Notes under the pieces: generated by a model | The model's input: the letters and a program-made list of their open reading frames with translations, nothing else | The model's database searches: none | Told to the model about the DNA's origin: nothing | Shown here: positions 1-8,015 of the stretch, piece by piece | Layout: every line of letters begins with the position of its first letter | Numbering within the stretch: position 1 is the first letter of the stretch | Position numbers and translations under genes: made by a program | Source: Arthrobacter sp. SLBN-83 | Lineage (GTDB): Bacteria; Actinomycetota; Actinomycetes; Actinomycetales; Micrococcaceae | Length of the DNA: 64,000 nucleotides | NCBI RefSeq assembly: GCF_006715285.1 | Contig: NZ_VFMX01000001.1 | Span: 1,054,001-1,118,000 of the forward strand | Direction: 5' to 3'

Positions 1-426
1 TTCAACTTCCTCTCCGACGGCGAACTCGACGAGGGCTCCACCTGGGAGGCCGCCATGGGCGCGCACCACCACCAGCTGGGCAACCTCACAGCCATGGTGG
101 ACATCAACGCCCTGCAGGCTGACGGCAAGACGGACACCGTCCTGCGCACCGAACCGGTGACGGAGAAGTGGGAATCCTTCGGCTGGTACACCCAGCGCGT
201 GGACGGCAACGACGTCGGCGCCCTGCTCGCAGCGTTCGACAACGCAGCCGCCCAGGCCGCCGCCGTCGGACGTCCCTCCGTGATCCTGTGCGACACCAAG
301 GTGGGCCGCGGCGTTCCGCTGCTGGAAGACCGCGAAAAGGCGCACTTCATGCGCATCGAAGAACACGAATGGCAGATCTGCCGCGAGCAGCTCACCGCCG
401 GATACGAAGGAAAGGCTTCAGCATGA
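1..426 (+). CDS. Transketolase, N-terminal subunit (5' truncated by window)
   Basis: The frame is open from base 1, so the start lies outside the window; 141 residues are visible. The thiamine-diphosphate binding region is recognisable near the left edge (SDGELDEGSTWEAAMGA), followed by the helix typical of the split transketolase N-half. The protein would transfer two-carbon ketol units in the non-oxidative pentose phosphate pathway, as a heterodimer with the next gene. The stop overlaps the next start as ATGA, so translation is probably coupled. Split transketolases in actinobacteria often sit in sugar or polyol operons, but what lies upstream here cannot be seen. Confidence 0.9.
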   Translation, partial: FNFLSDGELDEGSTWEAAMGAHHHQLGNLTAMVDINALQADGKTDTVLRTEPVTEKWESFGWYTQRVDGNDVGALLAAFDNAAAQAAAVGRPSVILCDTKVGRGVPLLEDREKAHFMRIEEHEWQICREQLTAGYEGKASA

Positions 427-1442
427 GCACCACCACCGAGGCCCCGGACACTGCAGCAGCGGCCAAGCCCAAGCTGAAGACCTCGGCGATGATCGCATCG
501 TTCGCCGATCCCGGCCAGAAGACCTCCAACGCACCGTTCGGGCACGCCCTGGTCAAGACCGCACAGGAGAACGACAAGATCGTGGGCCTGACCGCGGACC
601 TGGGCAAGTACACGGACATGCACATCTTCGCCAAGGCCTTCCCGGAACGGTTCTTCCAGATGGGCATGGCCGAGCAGTTGCTCTTCGGCGCCGCTGCCGG
701 CCTGGCCGAGTCCGGGCTGGTGCCGTTCGCGTCCACCTACTCCGTGTTCGCCGCCCGCCGGGCCTACGACTTCCTCTGCCTGGATGCAGCCGAACCGAAC
801 CTGAACGTCAACATCGTGGGCGGCCTGCCCGGCCTGACCACCGGCTACGGTCCCAGCCACCAGGCCACCGAGGACATGGCGATCTTCCGCGGCATGCCCA
901 ACCTGACCATCGTGGATCCCTGTGACTCGGTGGACATTGAACAGGCTGTCCCGCAGCTTGCCGCATCGGAAGGCCCCACCTACCTGCGGCTGCTGCGCGG
1001 CAACGTGCCCACGGTCCTGGACGAGTACGACTACACGTTTGAACTCGGCAAGGCCAAGGTCCTGCGCGGTGGCAACGACGTGGTGTTCATTTCCTCCGGC
1101 CTGATGACCATGCGCGCCCTGCAGGCAGCCAAGGCTTTGGAGGCACACAACGTGGACGTCGCCGTCGTGCACACCCCCACCATCAAGCCGTTCGACGCCG
1201 AAACGGTCCTCAAGGAAATCAACACGGACCGCCTTGCCGTCACCCTGGAAAACCACACCGTGGTGGGCGGTCTGTTCGAAACCGTCGCCTCCGCCGTCGT
1301 CACCGCCGGCGTGGGCAAACGCGTTGTACCGGTCGCACTGCCGGACCAGTTCCTGGACGCGGGCGCCCTGCCCACGCTGCACGACCGCTACGGCCTGGCC
1401 GTGGACCGCATCGTGGCCAAGGTCCTCGCCGAACTCGGCTAA
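423..1442 (+). CDS. Transketolase, C-terminal subunit
   Basis: This 339-residue protein carries the pyrimidine-binding and C-terminal domains of transketolase. The catalytic glutamate that activates thiamine diphosphate lies in QMGMAEQLLFG (about residue 84), and a C-terminal regulatory-type domain follows from about residue 210. The chosen ATG overlaps the stop of the N-terminal subunit; a longer reading that begins further upstream runs through that gene in another frame and is rejected. With the upstream gene it forms one two-chain enzyme. A strong hairpin follows the stop codon. Confidence 0.93.
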   Translation: MSTTTEAPDTAAAAKPKLKTSAMIASFADPGQKTSNAPFGHALVKTAQENDKIVGLTADLGKYTDMHIFAKAFPERFFQMGMAEQLLFGAAAGLAESGLVPFASTYSVFAARRAYDFLCLDAAEPNLNVNIVGGLPGLTTGYGPSHQATEDMAIFRGMPNLTIVDPCDSVDIEQAVPQLAASEGPTYLRLLRGNVPTVLDEYDYTFELGKAKVLRGGNDVVFISSGLMTMRALQAAKALEAHNVDVAVVHTPTIKPFDAETVLKEINTDRLAVTLENHTVVGGLFETVASAVVTAGVGKRVVPVALPDQFLDAGALPTLHDRYGLAVDRIVAKVLAELG

Positions 1443-1454
1443 GGCACCAAGAAT

Positions 1455-1499
1455 GCAGAAAGCACGGCACTGGCCCTAAGCCGGCGCCGTGCTTTCTGC
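1455..1499 (+). terminator. Hairpin terminator after the transketolase genes
   Basis: A perfect 14-bp stem (GCAGAAAGCACGGC at 1455-1468 pairing with 1486-1499) begins 12 bases after the transketolase stop. No long T-run follows, which is common in high-GC actinobacteria. Confidence 0.75.
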
Positions 1500-1501
1500 C
1501 G

Positions 1502-1535
1502 TAATATCGAAACCACTACCGACTGTAAACAGTCG
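1502..1535 (+). promoter_or_regulatory. Possible -10 box and GntR operator before the FCD regulator
   Basis: TAATAT at 1502-1507 looks like a -10 element. A perfect inverted repeat CGACTGT-AA-ACAGTCG (1520-1535) lies 13 bases downstream of it and 25 bases before the regulator's ATG. Its TGTAAACA core fits the TnGTnnnACnA style of FadR-type GntR operators, so autorepression is inferred. Confidence 0.5.
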
Positions 1536-1560
1536 ACTACTGACATTGAGGACAGAAGCC

Positions 1561-2220
1561 ATGGCCGGACTCACCGCCCCGCTGCTGGGACTGGAAAAGA
1601 AAAGCCTGCGCGAGCAGGCACTCTCCGCGCTGCGCACCGCCATTACCAGCGGCGAATTGGAGCCCGGCCGCCACCTGGTTGAAACCGAACTGTCCGAAAT
1701 GCTCCAGATCAGCCGTGGCACCCTGCGCGAAGCCCTCCGCCAGTTGGAGCAGGAAGGCCTGCTGTCCGCCGGACCCCGCGGCCGCCTTTCCGTCCGCCAC
1801 CTGGACGAAAAGGAAATCCGGGACATCTACGCCGTCCGGGCCGCCCTGGAATCCCTCGCCGCCCGGACCCTGTGCGAACTCCCGGACCGGCAGCACGTCA
1901 CCGAGTCGCTGCACAAAGCGGTCGACGCCATGTCCGACGCCGCCAGCGGAAGCCTGGAGGAACGGATCGAGTCCGACCTCGAGTTCCACCGCACCCTCTG
2001 CCGGCTTACCGGCAACGAAACCCTCCTGCACTCCTGGGAATCACTGGAGGGCTCCATCCGCATGTCCATCATGTTCGCTGGCTTGGAAAAAGGCGTCAGC
2101 AACATGAGCGTGGACCGGCACAAGGACATCGTGGCCGCCATCGACACCGGCGACGCCACCCTTGCCCGCAAGACCATCCTGGAACACATGGACACTGCCG
2201 CCGCCAATCTGGTGGCGTAA
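1561..2220 (+). CDS. GntR family transcriptional regulator, FCD (FadR) type
   Basis: This 219-residue regulator has an N-terminal winged helix-turn-helix (about residues 15-75, with the recognition stretch ISRGTLREALRQLEQEGLL) and a C-terminal all-helical FCD ligand-binding domain whose metal-ligand region includes DLEFHRTLCRLTGN. The ATG at 1561 is preferred over an upstream in-frame ATG because GAGGA lies just before it and family members start close to the helix-turn-helix. A palindrome sits in the leader. FCD regulators usually sense small organic acids or sugar acids. It may control the transketolase operon or whatever lies upstream; the ligand is unknown. Confidence 0.88.
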   Translation: MAGLTAPLLGLEKKSLREQALSALRTAITSGELEPGRHLVETELSEMLQISRGTLREALRQLEQEGLLSAGPRGRLSVRHLDEKEIRDIYAVRAALESLAARTLCELPDRQHVTESLHKAVDAMSDAASGSLEERIESDLEFHRTLCRLTGNETLLHSWESLEGSIRMSIMFAGLEKGVSNMSVDRHKDIVAAIDTGDATLARKTILEHMDTAAANLVA

Positions 2221-2313
2221 CCCCTTCCCACCTGCCCTTTTGGGAATCCCAGCGCGCTCCCGCCCGTTAACTTACTGAGCGGTAAATAGCCGCAGCGTTT
2301 AACGAGGGATGGT

Positions 2314-2763
2314 ATGACCGCAAAGTTTGTGTCAGTCGAGGACGACGCCGGGAAGGTCACCCGGTATGCCCGCCATGACAACGGCGGCGGGCTCATTGCC
2401 CCGGGGGCAAGGGTGGCGGACAGCGCCCGCATCGGCCCCATGACCTATATCGAACATGGCGCCCAGGTGGGTCCCGGTTGCCGGATCGGCCACGGCAGCT
2501 GGATCGACCGCGACGCCACCATCGGGGACCGGACGGTGATCGGCGACGGGGTGCGGATCGGCCGGGGTACGGTCATCGGCAACCGGGTGCATATTGGCAG
2601 CCACTCGAGGATCGGCTCCAGCGTGCTCATCGAGCACGGTGTCCACCTGGACAGCGACAGCACAGTGCCCAACGGCAGCGAGGTCCTCGCCGGGGCGCAC
2701 TCCCGCCTGGCACCGGCAAAGCACCGGCAGCACCGCAAGCCCAAGAGCGGGATGGCTGCCTAG
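2314..2763 (+). CDS. Hexapeptide-repeat (left-handed beta-helix) protein
   Basis: This 149-residue protein consists largely of hexapeptide repeats such as ARIGPM, CRIGHG, ATIGDR, VRIGRG, VHIGSH and SRIGSS, the signature of the left-handed beta-helix found in acyltransferases and gamma-class carbonic anhydrases. Residues 1-25 may form a small cap. The tail is basic (HRQHRKPKSG). No catalytic histidine set for a specific acyltransferase could be assigned, so the substrate is unknown. The gene ends convergently with the LacI regulator: the two stop codons share the tetranucleotide CTAG. Confidence 0.7.
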   Translation: MTAKFVSVEDDAGKVTRYARHDNGGGLIAPGARVADSARIGPMTYIEHGAQVGPGCRIGHGSWIDRDATIGDRTVIGDGVRIGRGTVIGNRVHIGSHSRIGSSVLIEHGVHLDSDSTVPNGSEVLAGAHSRLAPAKHRQHRKPKSGMAA

Positions 2764-3818
2764 CCCTGCGGAACAGTGCTTCCGCGCACCACGAGTTCCG
2801 CCGGATAGATAACCGGCTCCAACTGCTCCCCGGTGTTCTCAATGGCGCGGATTAAGAGCTGCCCTGCATTTTTGGCGATGTCCACCATTGGATGGGCCAC
2901 CGTCGTGAGTTCCACGCCGTTCGGGGCCTGGATGGCATGATTGTCGAAGCCCACAACGGCCACGTCCTCCGGCACGCCCCTGCCCGCACCGCGGACGGCA
3001 TCGACCACTCCCAGCGCCATGAGGTCCGACGCGGCGAACACGCCGTCCAGCCCAGGTGCCTGGCCGAAAAGTCTGCGTGCGGCCTCGGCGCCGCCCGCCG
3101 TCGTGAAATCCCCGTGGACGATCGGTCCCGGCTCCAGCCCCGCCTCCTTGAGTCCCTGGAGCCACCCGTCCAGGCGGTCGACGGCGGCCGTCATGTCCCT
3201 GGGGCCAGCAACAGTTCCGAGGTGGGTACGGCCGATGCCGGCAAGGTGCCGCGCCGCCAACCGCCCGCCCTCGAAGTTGTCCAGATCCACAAACGGAAGT
3301 TCCGACTTCCTGTCCCACGGCCGGCCAATGAAGACGGTAGGCAGCCCGGCGGAACCCAGGGTTTCCACCCAGCCGTCTTCGCGGTGGTGAGACACCACGA
3401 TAGCGCCGTCCACATGGCCTCCGCGCAGGTAGCGAAGGGTCCGTGAAGAATCGTCGCCTGCCCGAGACATCAACAGCACCAGCTGCATGTCGGTATCACG
3501 GAGGGATTGGTTGACGCCAGTGACCACGGCAGCAAAGTAGGGATCCATCATCACCCTGGCATCCGGTTCCGGGATGACCAGCGCCACGGAACCTGCGCGC
3601 CGGGTGACCAGGCTGCGAGCTGCGCGGTTGGGGGTGTAGCCCAATTCCGCGATGGCAGCGTCGACGGCGGCCTGGGCCGCGGGGCTCACCCTGGACCCAC
3701 CGTTGATGGCCCGGGAGGCAGTGGACCGGGAAACTCCAGCGGCCCTGGCCAGGTCCTCGAGCGTTGGGAGCGGCCGCCCCTCCCTGGCCGGCGCAGCTGG
3801 AGTGGTCTTTCGGTTCAC
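2760..3818 (-). CDS. LacI family repressor, CelR/CebR-like
   Basis: This 352-residue LacI/GalR regulator has its helix-turn-helix at about residues 18-40 (LEDLARAAGVSRSTASRAI), a hinge helix (NRAARSLVTRRAGSVALVI) and a periplasmic-binding-protein-like sensor domain with the usual DLMALG and VVGFDNH segments. The helix and hinge closely resemble actinobacterial CelR/CebR cello-oligosaccharide repressors, and a perfect CelR/CebR-type operator lies in the divergent promoter region. The start is GTG with no clear ribosome binding site. The effector is inferred to be a beta-glucan oligosaccharide such as cellobiose or a laminari-oligosaccharide; the exact sugar is not shown by the sequence. Confidence 0.88.
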   Translation of the reverse strand: MNRKTTPAAPAREGRPLPTLEDLARAAGVSRSTASRAINGGSRVSPAAQAAVDAAIAELGYTPNRAARSLVTRRAGSVALVIPEPDARVMMDPYFAAVVTGVNQSLRDTDMQLVLLMSRAGDDSSRTLRYLRGGHVDGAIVVSHHREDGWVETLGSAGLPTVFIGRPWDRKSELPFVDLDNFEGGRLAARHLAGIGRTHLGTVAGPRDMTAAVDRLDGWLQGLKEAGLEPGPIVHGDFTTAGGAEAARRLFGQAPGLDGVFAASDLMALGVVDAVRGAGRGVPEDVAVVGFDNHAIQAPNGVELTTVAHPMVDIAKNAGQLLIRAIENTGEQLEPVIYPAELVVRGSTVPQG

Positions 3819-3829
3819 TCAACAGACAT

Positions 3830-3849
3830 TACGACACGACCGTATCGTA
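3830..3849. promoter_or_regulatory. Imperfect palindrome upstream of the CelR-like gene
   Basis: TACGACACGACCGTATCGTA lies 12 bases before the repressor's GTG and is self-complementary at 16 of 20 positions. It could be a second operator used for autoregulation or part of the regulator's promoter. It does not match the CelR consensus found at 3901. Confidence 0.4.
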
Positions 3850-3865
3850 GCGCTTCCGTCAACCC

Positions 3866-3894
3866 TTGCCGGGCCACGAGGGCGATGCTACTCT
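3866..3894 (+). promoter_or_regulatory. Probable promoter of the beta-helix gene
   Basis: TTGCCG (3866-3871) and TACTCT (3889-3894) are separated by 17 bases, giving plausible -35 and -10 boxes. The predicted transcription start falls at the left edge of the operator at 3901-3918. Confidence 0.5.
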
Positions 3895-3900
3895 TCCCCG

Positions 3901-3918
3901 GGTGGGAGCGCTCCCACC
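3901..3918. promoter_or_regulatory. CelR/CebR-type LacI operator (perfect 18-bp palindrome)
   Basis: GGTGGGAGCGCTCCCACC is a perfect palindrome containing TGGGAGCGCTCCCA, the operator known for CelR of Thermobifida and CebR of Streptomyces. It covers the predicted transcription start of the secreted beta-helix gene, so repressor binding should block initiation. The divergent CelR-like gene is the obvious partner. Confidence 0.9.
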
Positions 3919-3982
3919 AATGATCCCAGTTACCAACTGCAGCTGACGGGGTCGTCCAGCCCACCGAATGACAGGACCAGCA

Positions 3983-5926
3983 ATGCCGCTAGCCCCTTGC
4001 CCTGATCCATCCCAACCCTCACCGGCAGGCCGCCGGCACAGCCGCGGTGTCGTCGCCGCCAGCGCCGCCCTTCTCATTGGGCTTTTCGCCGCAGGCGGGA
4101 CAGTCCCGGCCCAGGCCGCGCCGTCAGTGCCGTCTGCAGCCCCGGCACGGCAGGCGCCCGTTCAGGCACCGGCGTCCCCGGAAGCTCCGCCCCAGTCGCC
4201 ACAGAACCCGTTCGGGCCCAATGTCTACGTCTTCGATCCCAGCATGCCGGTGGCGCAGATCCAGGCCACGGTGGACTCCATCGCTGCCCAGCAGGTAGAC
4301 GACGAAATGGGAACCAAGCGTTACTCCCTGCTGTTTAAGCCCGGCACCTACGGCACTCCCGCAGAACCCCTCATTGTCCAAGTGGGCTACTCCACCGAGG
4401 TGGCAGGGCTGGGCGCGGCGCCTACCGACGTCACCATCAACGGGCACGTGGACGTCTATAACCGGTGCCTGACTGCGGACAACTGCATCGCCCTCAACAA
4501 CTTCTGGCGGTCCCTGTCCAACCTCACCATCAATGTCACCGGGCTCGAGGGCTGCCGCAGTTCGGCGAATTTCTGGGCAGCGTCACAGGCCTCCCCCATG
4601 CGCCGGGTCAACATCACCGGGGGCAACCTCTCCCTCATGGACTACTGCACTGCGGGCCCGCAGTACGCCAGTGGCGGATTCATCGCGGATTCGAAGAAGG
4701 GGGCGATCATCAACGGCTCCCAGCAGCAGTACCTGGTGCGCGACAGCAGCATAGGAAGCTGGTCCAACGGAGTATGGAACCAGGTGTTCTCCGGCGTGAA
4801 CGGGGCACCGGAGGACTCCTTTCCGAACCCGCCCTACACCACGCTGGCCAACACCCCCATCAGCCGCGAGAAGCCGTACCTGACGCTGGATGCGGGCGGC
4901 CAGTACAGCGTCTTTGTTCCGGCCGTCCGCCAGAACTCCGCGGGGACCACGTGGGAAAACGGACCCACCGCGGGCCGCAGCATCCCCCTCAACGACTTCT
5001 ACATCGCAACGCCCGGCGATTCAGTCCAAACCATTAACTCGCAGCTCGCCAAGGGGAAGAACCTGCTCCTTACCCCCGGGGTTTACGACGTTGACCGCAG
5101 CATCGAGGTCAAGCGGGCCAACACCGTGGTGCTTGGGCTGGGCATGACCACCCTGACGGCCGTCAACGGAGCGGTTCCCCTGACGGTGGCTGATGTTCCC
5201 GGGGTTGATATCGCTGCGGTCACAGTGGACGCCGGCGAGGTGAACTCCCCTGCCCTGATGCGCCTCGGCAAGGCAATTCCCGGCGAAGGAAGTGGACCGG
5301 CCAACTCTGCCGTCCACAGCGATCCTGCAAACCCCACAACACTCCATGACGTGTTCTTCCGCATTGGAGGCCCGCACGTGGGCAAGGCCTCCGTCAGCCT
5401 GGAAGTCAACAGCGACAATGTGCTCCTGGACCACATCTGGGCCTGGCGTGCCGACCACGGCAACGGAGTGGGCTGGACAACCAATACCGGCCGGAATGGC
5501 GTGATCGTCAACGGCAACAATGTCACTGCCACGGGCCTCTTTGTGGAGCATTACCAGGAGTACAACGTCATCTGGAACGGGGAGAACGGCAAAACGGTCT
5601 TCTTCCAGAACGAACTTCCGTACGACGCCCCGAACCAGGCAGCATGGCAGCACGACGGGATCCTGGGCTGGGCGGGCTACAAGGTCGCAGAGTCCGTGAA
5701 AACCCACGAACTGTGGGGCGGCGGCAGCTACGTGTACAACAACGTGGACCCCACCATCCACGCCACCCGCGGTTTTGAGGTGCCGGTGACGCCGGGCGTG
5801 AAGCTGCACAGCCTGCTGACGGTCAACCTTGGCGCCGGGACACTGGACCACGTTGTCAACGACACGGGGGCGCCCGTCTCGACGGACGCCGTCGGAGTTC
5901 CGAGCTACGTGGCCGATTTCGGCTAG
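3983..5926 (+). CDS. Secreted right-handed beta-helix protein (pectin-lyase-like fold)
   Basis: The protein is about 647 residues. An N-terminal signal peptide has an Arg-rich start, a hydrophobic core (VVAASAALLIGLFAAGG) and an AQA cleavage site, followed by a Pro/Ala-rich linker and then a mature domain with two beta-helix-like halves (around YSLLFKPGTYG and LLLTPGVYDVDRSI). This family is often labelled adenylyl cyclase or coagulation factor 5/8 type in Streptomyces without functional proof. The ATG at 3983 is preferred to 3968 because AGGA lies 6 bases before it. The CelR-type operator suggests an extracellular beta-glucan-active enzyme, perhaps a 1,3-glucanase; no catalytic residues could be assigned. 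Confidence 0.75.
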   Translation: MPLAPCPDPSQPSPAGRRHSRGVVAASAALLIGLFAAGGTVPAQAAPSVPSAAPARQAPVQAPASPEAPPQSPQNPFGPNVYVFDPSMPVAQIQATVDSIAAQQVDDEMGTKRYSLLFKPGTYGTPAEPLIVQVGYSTEVAGLGAAPTDVTINGHVDVYNRCLTADNCIALNNFWRSLSNLTINVTGLEGCRSSANFWAASQASPMRRVNITGGNLSLMDYCTAGPQYASGGFIADSKKGAIINGSQQQYLVRDSSIGSWSNGVWNQVFSGVNGAPEDSFPNPPYTTLANTPISREKPYLTLDAGGQYSVFVPAVRQNSAGTTWENGPTAGRSIPLNDFYIATPGDSVQTINSQLAKGKNLLLTPGVYDVDRSIEVKRANTVVLGLGMTTLTAVNGAVPLTVADVPGVDIAAVTVDAGEVNSPALMRLGKAIPGEGSGPANSAVHSDPANPTTLHDVFFRIGGPHVGKASVSLEVNSDNVLLDHIWAWRADHGNGVGWTTNTGRNGVIVNGNNVTATGLFVEHYQEYNVIWNGENGKTVFFQNELPYDAPNQAAWQHDGILGWAGYKVAESVKTHELWGGGSYVYNNVDPTIHATRGFEVPVTPGVKLHSLLTVNLGAGTLDHVVNDTGAPVSTDAVGVPSYVADFG

Positions 5927-5949
5927 CCGGTAGCACGACACAACGGGTA

Positions 5950-5986
5950 GGGCGCGGCGCCGGTCAGTGAAACCGGCGCCGCGCCC
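5950..5986. terminator. Bidirectional hairpin terminator
   Basis: A perfect 15-bp stem (GGGCGCGGCGCCGGT at 5950-5964 pairing with 5972-5986, 7-base loop) lies between the convergent beta-helix and nickel-permease genes. Confidence 0.8.
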
Positions 5987-5991
5987 TGCCT

Positions 5992-7059
5992 TCACTCCGC
6001 AGATCCGGCACCAGTTGTCCGGCATTCACGTTTCCTCCGAAGTACGGCCGCACCCCAGACGGCCAGAAGCAGCGCCACGAGCAGGAGGCCGGCGTGGCCG
6101 AGGTCCACCGATCCAAGCCATGCCGTAACGGGATCATCCAGGGCGAAGGCGGCGTGGACGAAGCCGCCCAGGGTGATGACGGCAATGAACAGCGCCGAGA
6201 CGGCGGAGATCCCCGTGACCAGCGCGTTGAAGCCCAGCGTCCGTTGCGGGTCATTCAGTGCCGAGCGGTACATCCGCATCATGGCCATACCGTTCAGGGA
6301 ATCGCACAAGGTCATCGCGGCCGCGAAGGCCAACGGCAGCGCGAGCAGGGCGAAGGGCGGCACCCCTGCCAGCGAGGCCGCCGTTGTCATCATCAGCAGC
6401 CCGATGGTGGTGGCCGTATCGAAGCCCAGGCCAAAGAGGAAGCCGATCACGTAGATGTTCCGCGGCCGCCGCACCCTGGCCAGCGGCCGGGCGAGGAGCC
6501 GCGCCACCAGCCCCTGCGGCTCCAGGTCCCGGGGATCTACTGCGGCGCCGTGCCGGGCGCGGCGGTAGGCCCGCGCCGAGCGTGCGAAAGCGGAGCCGTT
6601 GAACAGGCCCATGGCCAGCAGGAACAGCCCGGACACCCCGCTGCCGATCAGGCCGAGCACCAGGTTTCCGGCGCTTCCGTCCTGCATGAACTCCCCCACC
6701 ATGGCCGCGCCGGCGATTACCAGCACGCCCGCCAGGGTCACCACCGAGCTGTGCCCCAGGCTGAAGGCGAATCCGACGCTCACCGGATCCTGCCGCTGCG
6801 CCACGAACTTGCGGGTGGAGTTGTCGATCGCCGCCAGATGGTCCCAGTCGTAGCTGTGCTTCACGCCCGCCAGGTAGGCGGTGAGCACCAGTCCCCAGGT
6901 CAGCGCTTGCCCGCCGGCGTTGAGGGTCCCGGCAAGCAAGAGTGCGACGGCGGCAGCATGCAGCGCGGCCACCGCACCGAAGGTGAAGGCCAAGCGGGTC
7001 CGGAGCGGCAGGGCGTCCCGGTCCCGGTAGAGGGCGGTGATGGTGGTCAGTGCCGTCAT
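5992..7059 (-). CDS. Nickel/cobalt permease, NixA/HoxN (NiCoT) family
   Basis: This 355-residue integral membrane protein has about eight hydrophobic segments. The NiCoT signature HxxxxDH is visible as KHSYDWDHLAAIDN (H68, D73, H74), and the second family motif is SLGHSSVVT around residue 103. It imports Ni2+ across the cytoplasmic membrane, and its place as last gene of the urease operon shows the metal is for urease. Its ATG overlaps the ureD stop by one base (TGATG), so translation is probably coupled. The downstream end is marked by a strong hairpin shared with the convergent gene. Confidence 0.93.
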   Translation of the reverse strand: MTALTTITALYRDRDALPLRTRLAFTFGAVAALHAAAVALLLAGTLNAGGQALTWGLVLTAYLAGVKHSYDWDHLAAIDNSTRKFVAQRQDPVSVGFAFSLGHSSVVTLAGVLVIAGAAMVGEFMQDGSAGNLVLGLIGSGVSGLFLLAMGLFNGSAFARSARAYRRARHGAAVDPRDLEPQGLVARLLARPLARVRRPRNIYVIGFLFGLGFDTATTIGLLMMTTAASLAGVPPFALLALPLAFAAAMTLCDSLNGMAMMRMYRSALNDPQRTLGFNALVTGISAVSALFIAVITLGGFVHAAFALDDPVTAWLGSVDLGHAGLLLVALLLAVWGAAVLRRKRECRTTGAGSAE

Positions 7060-8015
7060 CAGTGCTTCCTCAGGTCCAGGGGACCCTGGCCGAACCAGCG
7101 TTCCCGGAGGAGGTTGGCACAGGCACCGAGGAGCCGGTTGAGTTCCCCGGTGCTGTTGGACAGGGCCCGCAGCACCAGTCCGGTGGTTCCCCCGACCGTG
7201 CGGGTCAGGGAGAGGCCGGTCCGGGCGTCAAACGGCTGGGTCAACTGGTGCAGTTCGTCGGCGAGCGCCTGGTCCACTCGCGGATCCACCACCACCAACG
7301 AGCCCAGGTGGCTAAAACCCTCCAGGAACCCGAGCCCCGTGACATCGTTCAGCGGCGGCCGAATCAACAGGTTGTCCAGCGCCAGCAGTTCGGCGCCGCC
7401 CTCAGTCTCCACGCGGATCTCGTTCCGCAGCCGGACCTCCTCGTAGCGGAACGCGGCCCCGTCCGGCGACCAGCCGGGCGTCACCACCTCGGCCATAACC
7501 AGCGACGACGACGGCCGCAAAGTCACGAAGGTCCGTTGCCGGTAGCTGGCCTCCCGGTAGGAGATGAGCTGGTCCGGCATCGACTCCAGCCGGGCCCCCT
7601 CCCCCAACCGGACAGTCATCCGCTGCTCAGCAAAAGACCCGGGAGTCCGGTACACCTTAGTGGCGGACTGAGTGGTCAACAGCAGGGAAGCAGAGTCACC
7701 AACTTCAACATCAATCAGGAAGAGATCCGCCCCAAGATAAGCCCCGCCAGGATTCACAACGACATAACAAACCTGCCCGGAGTCATCGAGGTAGTGAGGC
7801 CGGAGCACCCGAAGCGCCCCCTCATGGAACTGTCGTGATGCCACTGACCGACCGCCGCGCACTGTGATGCCCAGCTCCAGTCGTCCTCGCACTGGGCGAT
7901 CAGCGGTCGCGGATGAAGGGGGCCGCGGCGTGGCGGGCACCGCGAAGCGGGCACGGCCCCCTTCATCCGCGGGCGCCGCCCAAGGTGAGTCGACGACGGA
8001 ACTGTTGGACGTCAT
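7059..8015 (-). CDS. ureD: Urease accessory protein UreD
   Basis: UreD (UreH) scaffolds the UreDFG complex that loads nickel into apo-urease. The protein is 318 residues if started at the ATG overlapping the ureG stop (ATGA). Family homology begins only near [20 protein letters not shown]. The first 40 or so residues include the translation of a long hairpin at 7909-7970 ([14 protein letters not shown]). A GTG at 7892, just after the hairpin and before GRLELG, would give 277 residues, closer to the family norm. The hairpin may therefore be intergenic rather than coding. Confidence 0.92.
   Translation of the reverse strand: MTSNSSVVDSPWAAPADEGGRARFAVPATPRPPSSATADRPVRGRLELGITVRGGRSVASRQFHEGALRVLRPHYLDDSGQVCYVVVNPGGAYLGADLFLIDVEVGDSASLLLTTQSATKVYRTPGSFAEQRMTVRLGEGARLESMPDQLISYREASYRQRTFVTLRPSSSLVMAEVVTPGWSPDGAAFRYEEVRLRNEIRVETEGGAELLALDNLLIRPPLNDVTGLGFLEGFSHLGSLVVVDPRVDQALADELHQLTQPFDARTGLSLTRTVGGTTGLVLRALSNSTGELNRLLGACANLLRERWFGQGPLDLRKH
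7909..7970. repeat. Long hairpin element, copy 1 (ureD start region)
   Basis: Perfect 17-bp arms (GCGGATGAAGGGGGCCG at 7909-7925 and its complement at 7954-7970) enclose a 28-base loop (7926-7953). The loop is identical to the one in the hairpin at 9360-9423, although the arms differ. The element lies at the very start of ureD. Confidence 0.9.

Noticed and set aside
6094..7446. 450-codon open frame opposite the nickel permease and the end of ureD
   Set aside because: It lies opposite two well-supported genes and its translation is low-complexity Arg/Gln/Gly-rich without any motif.
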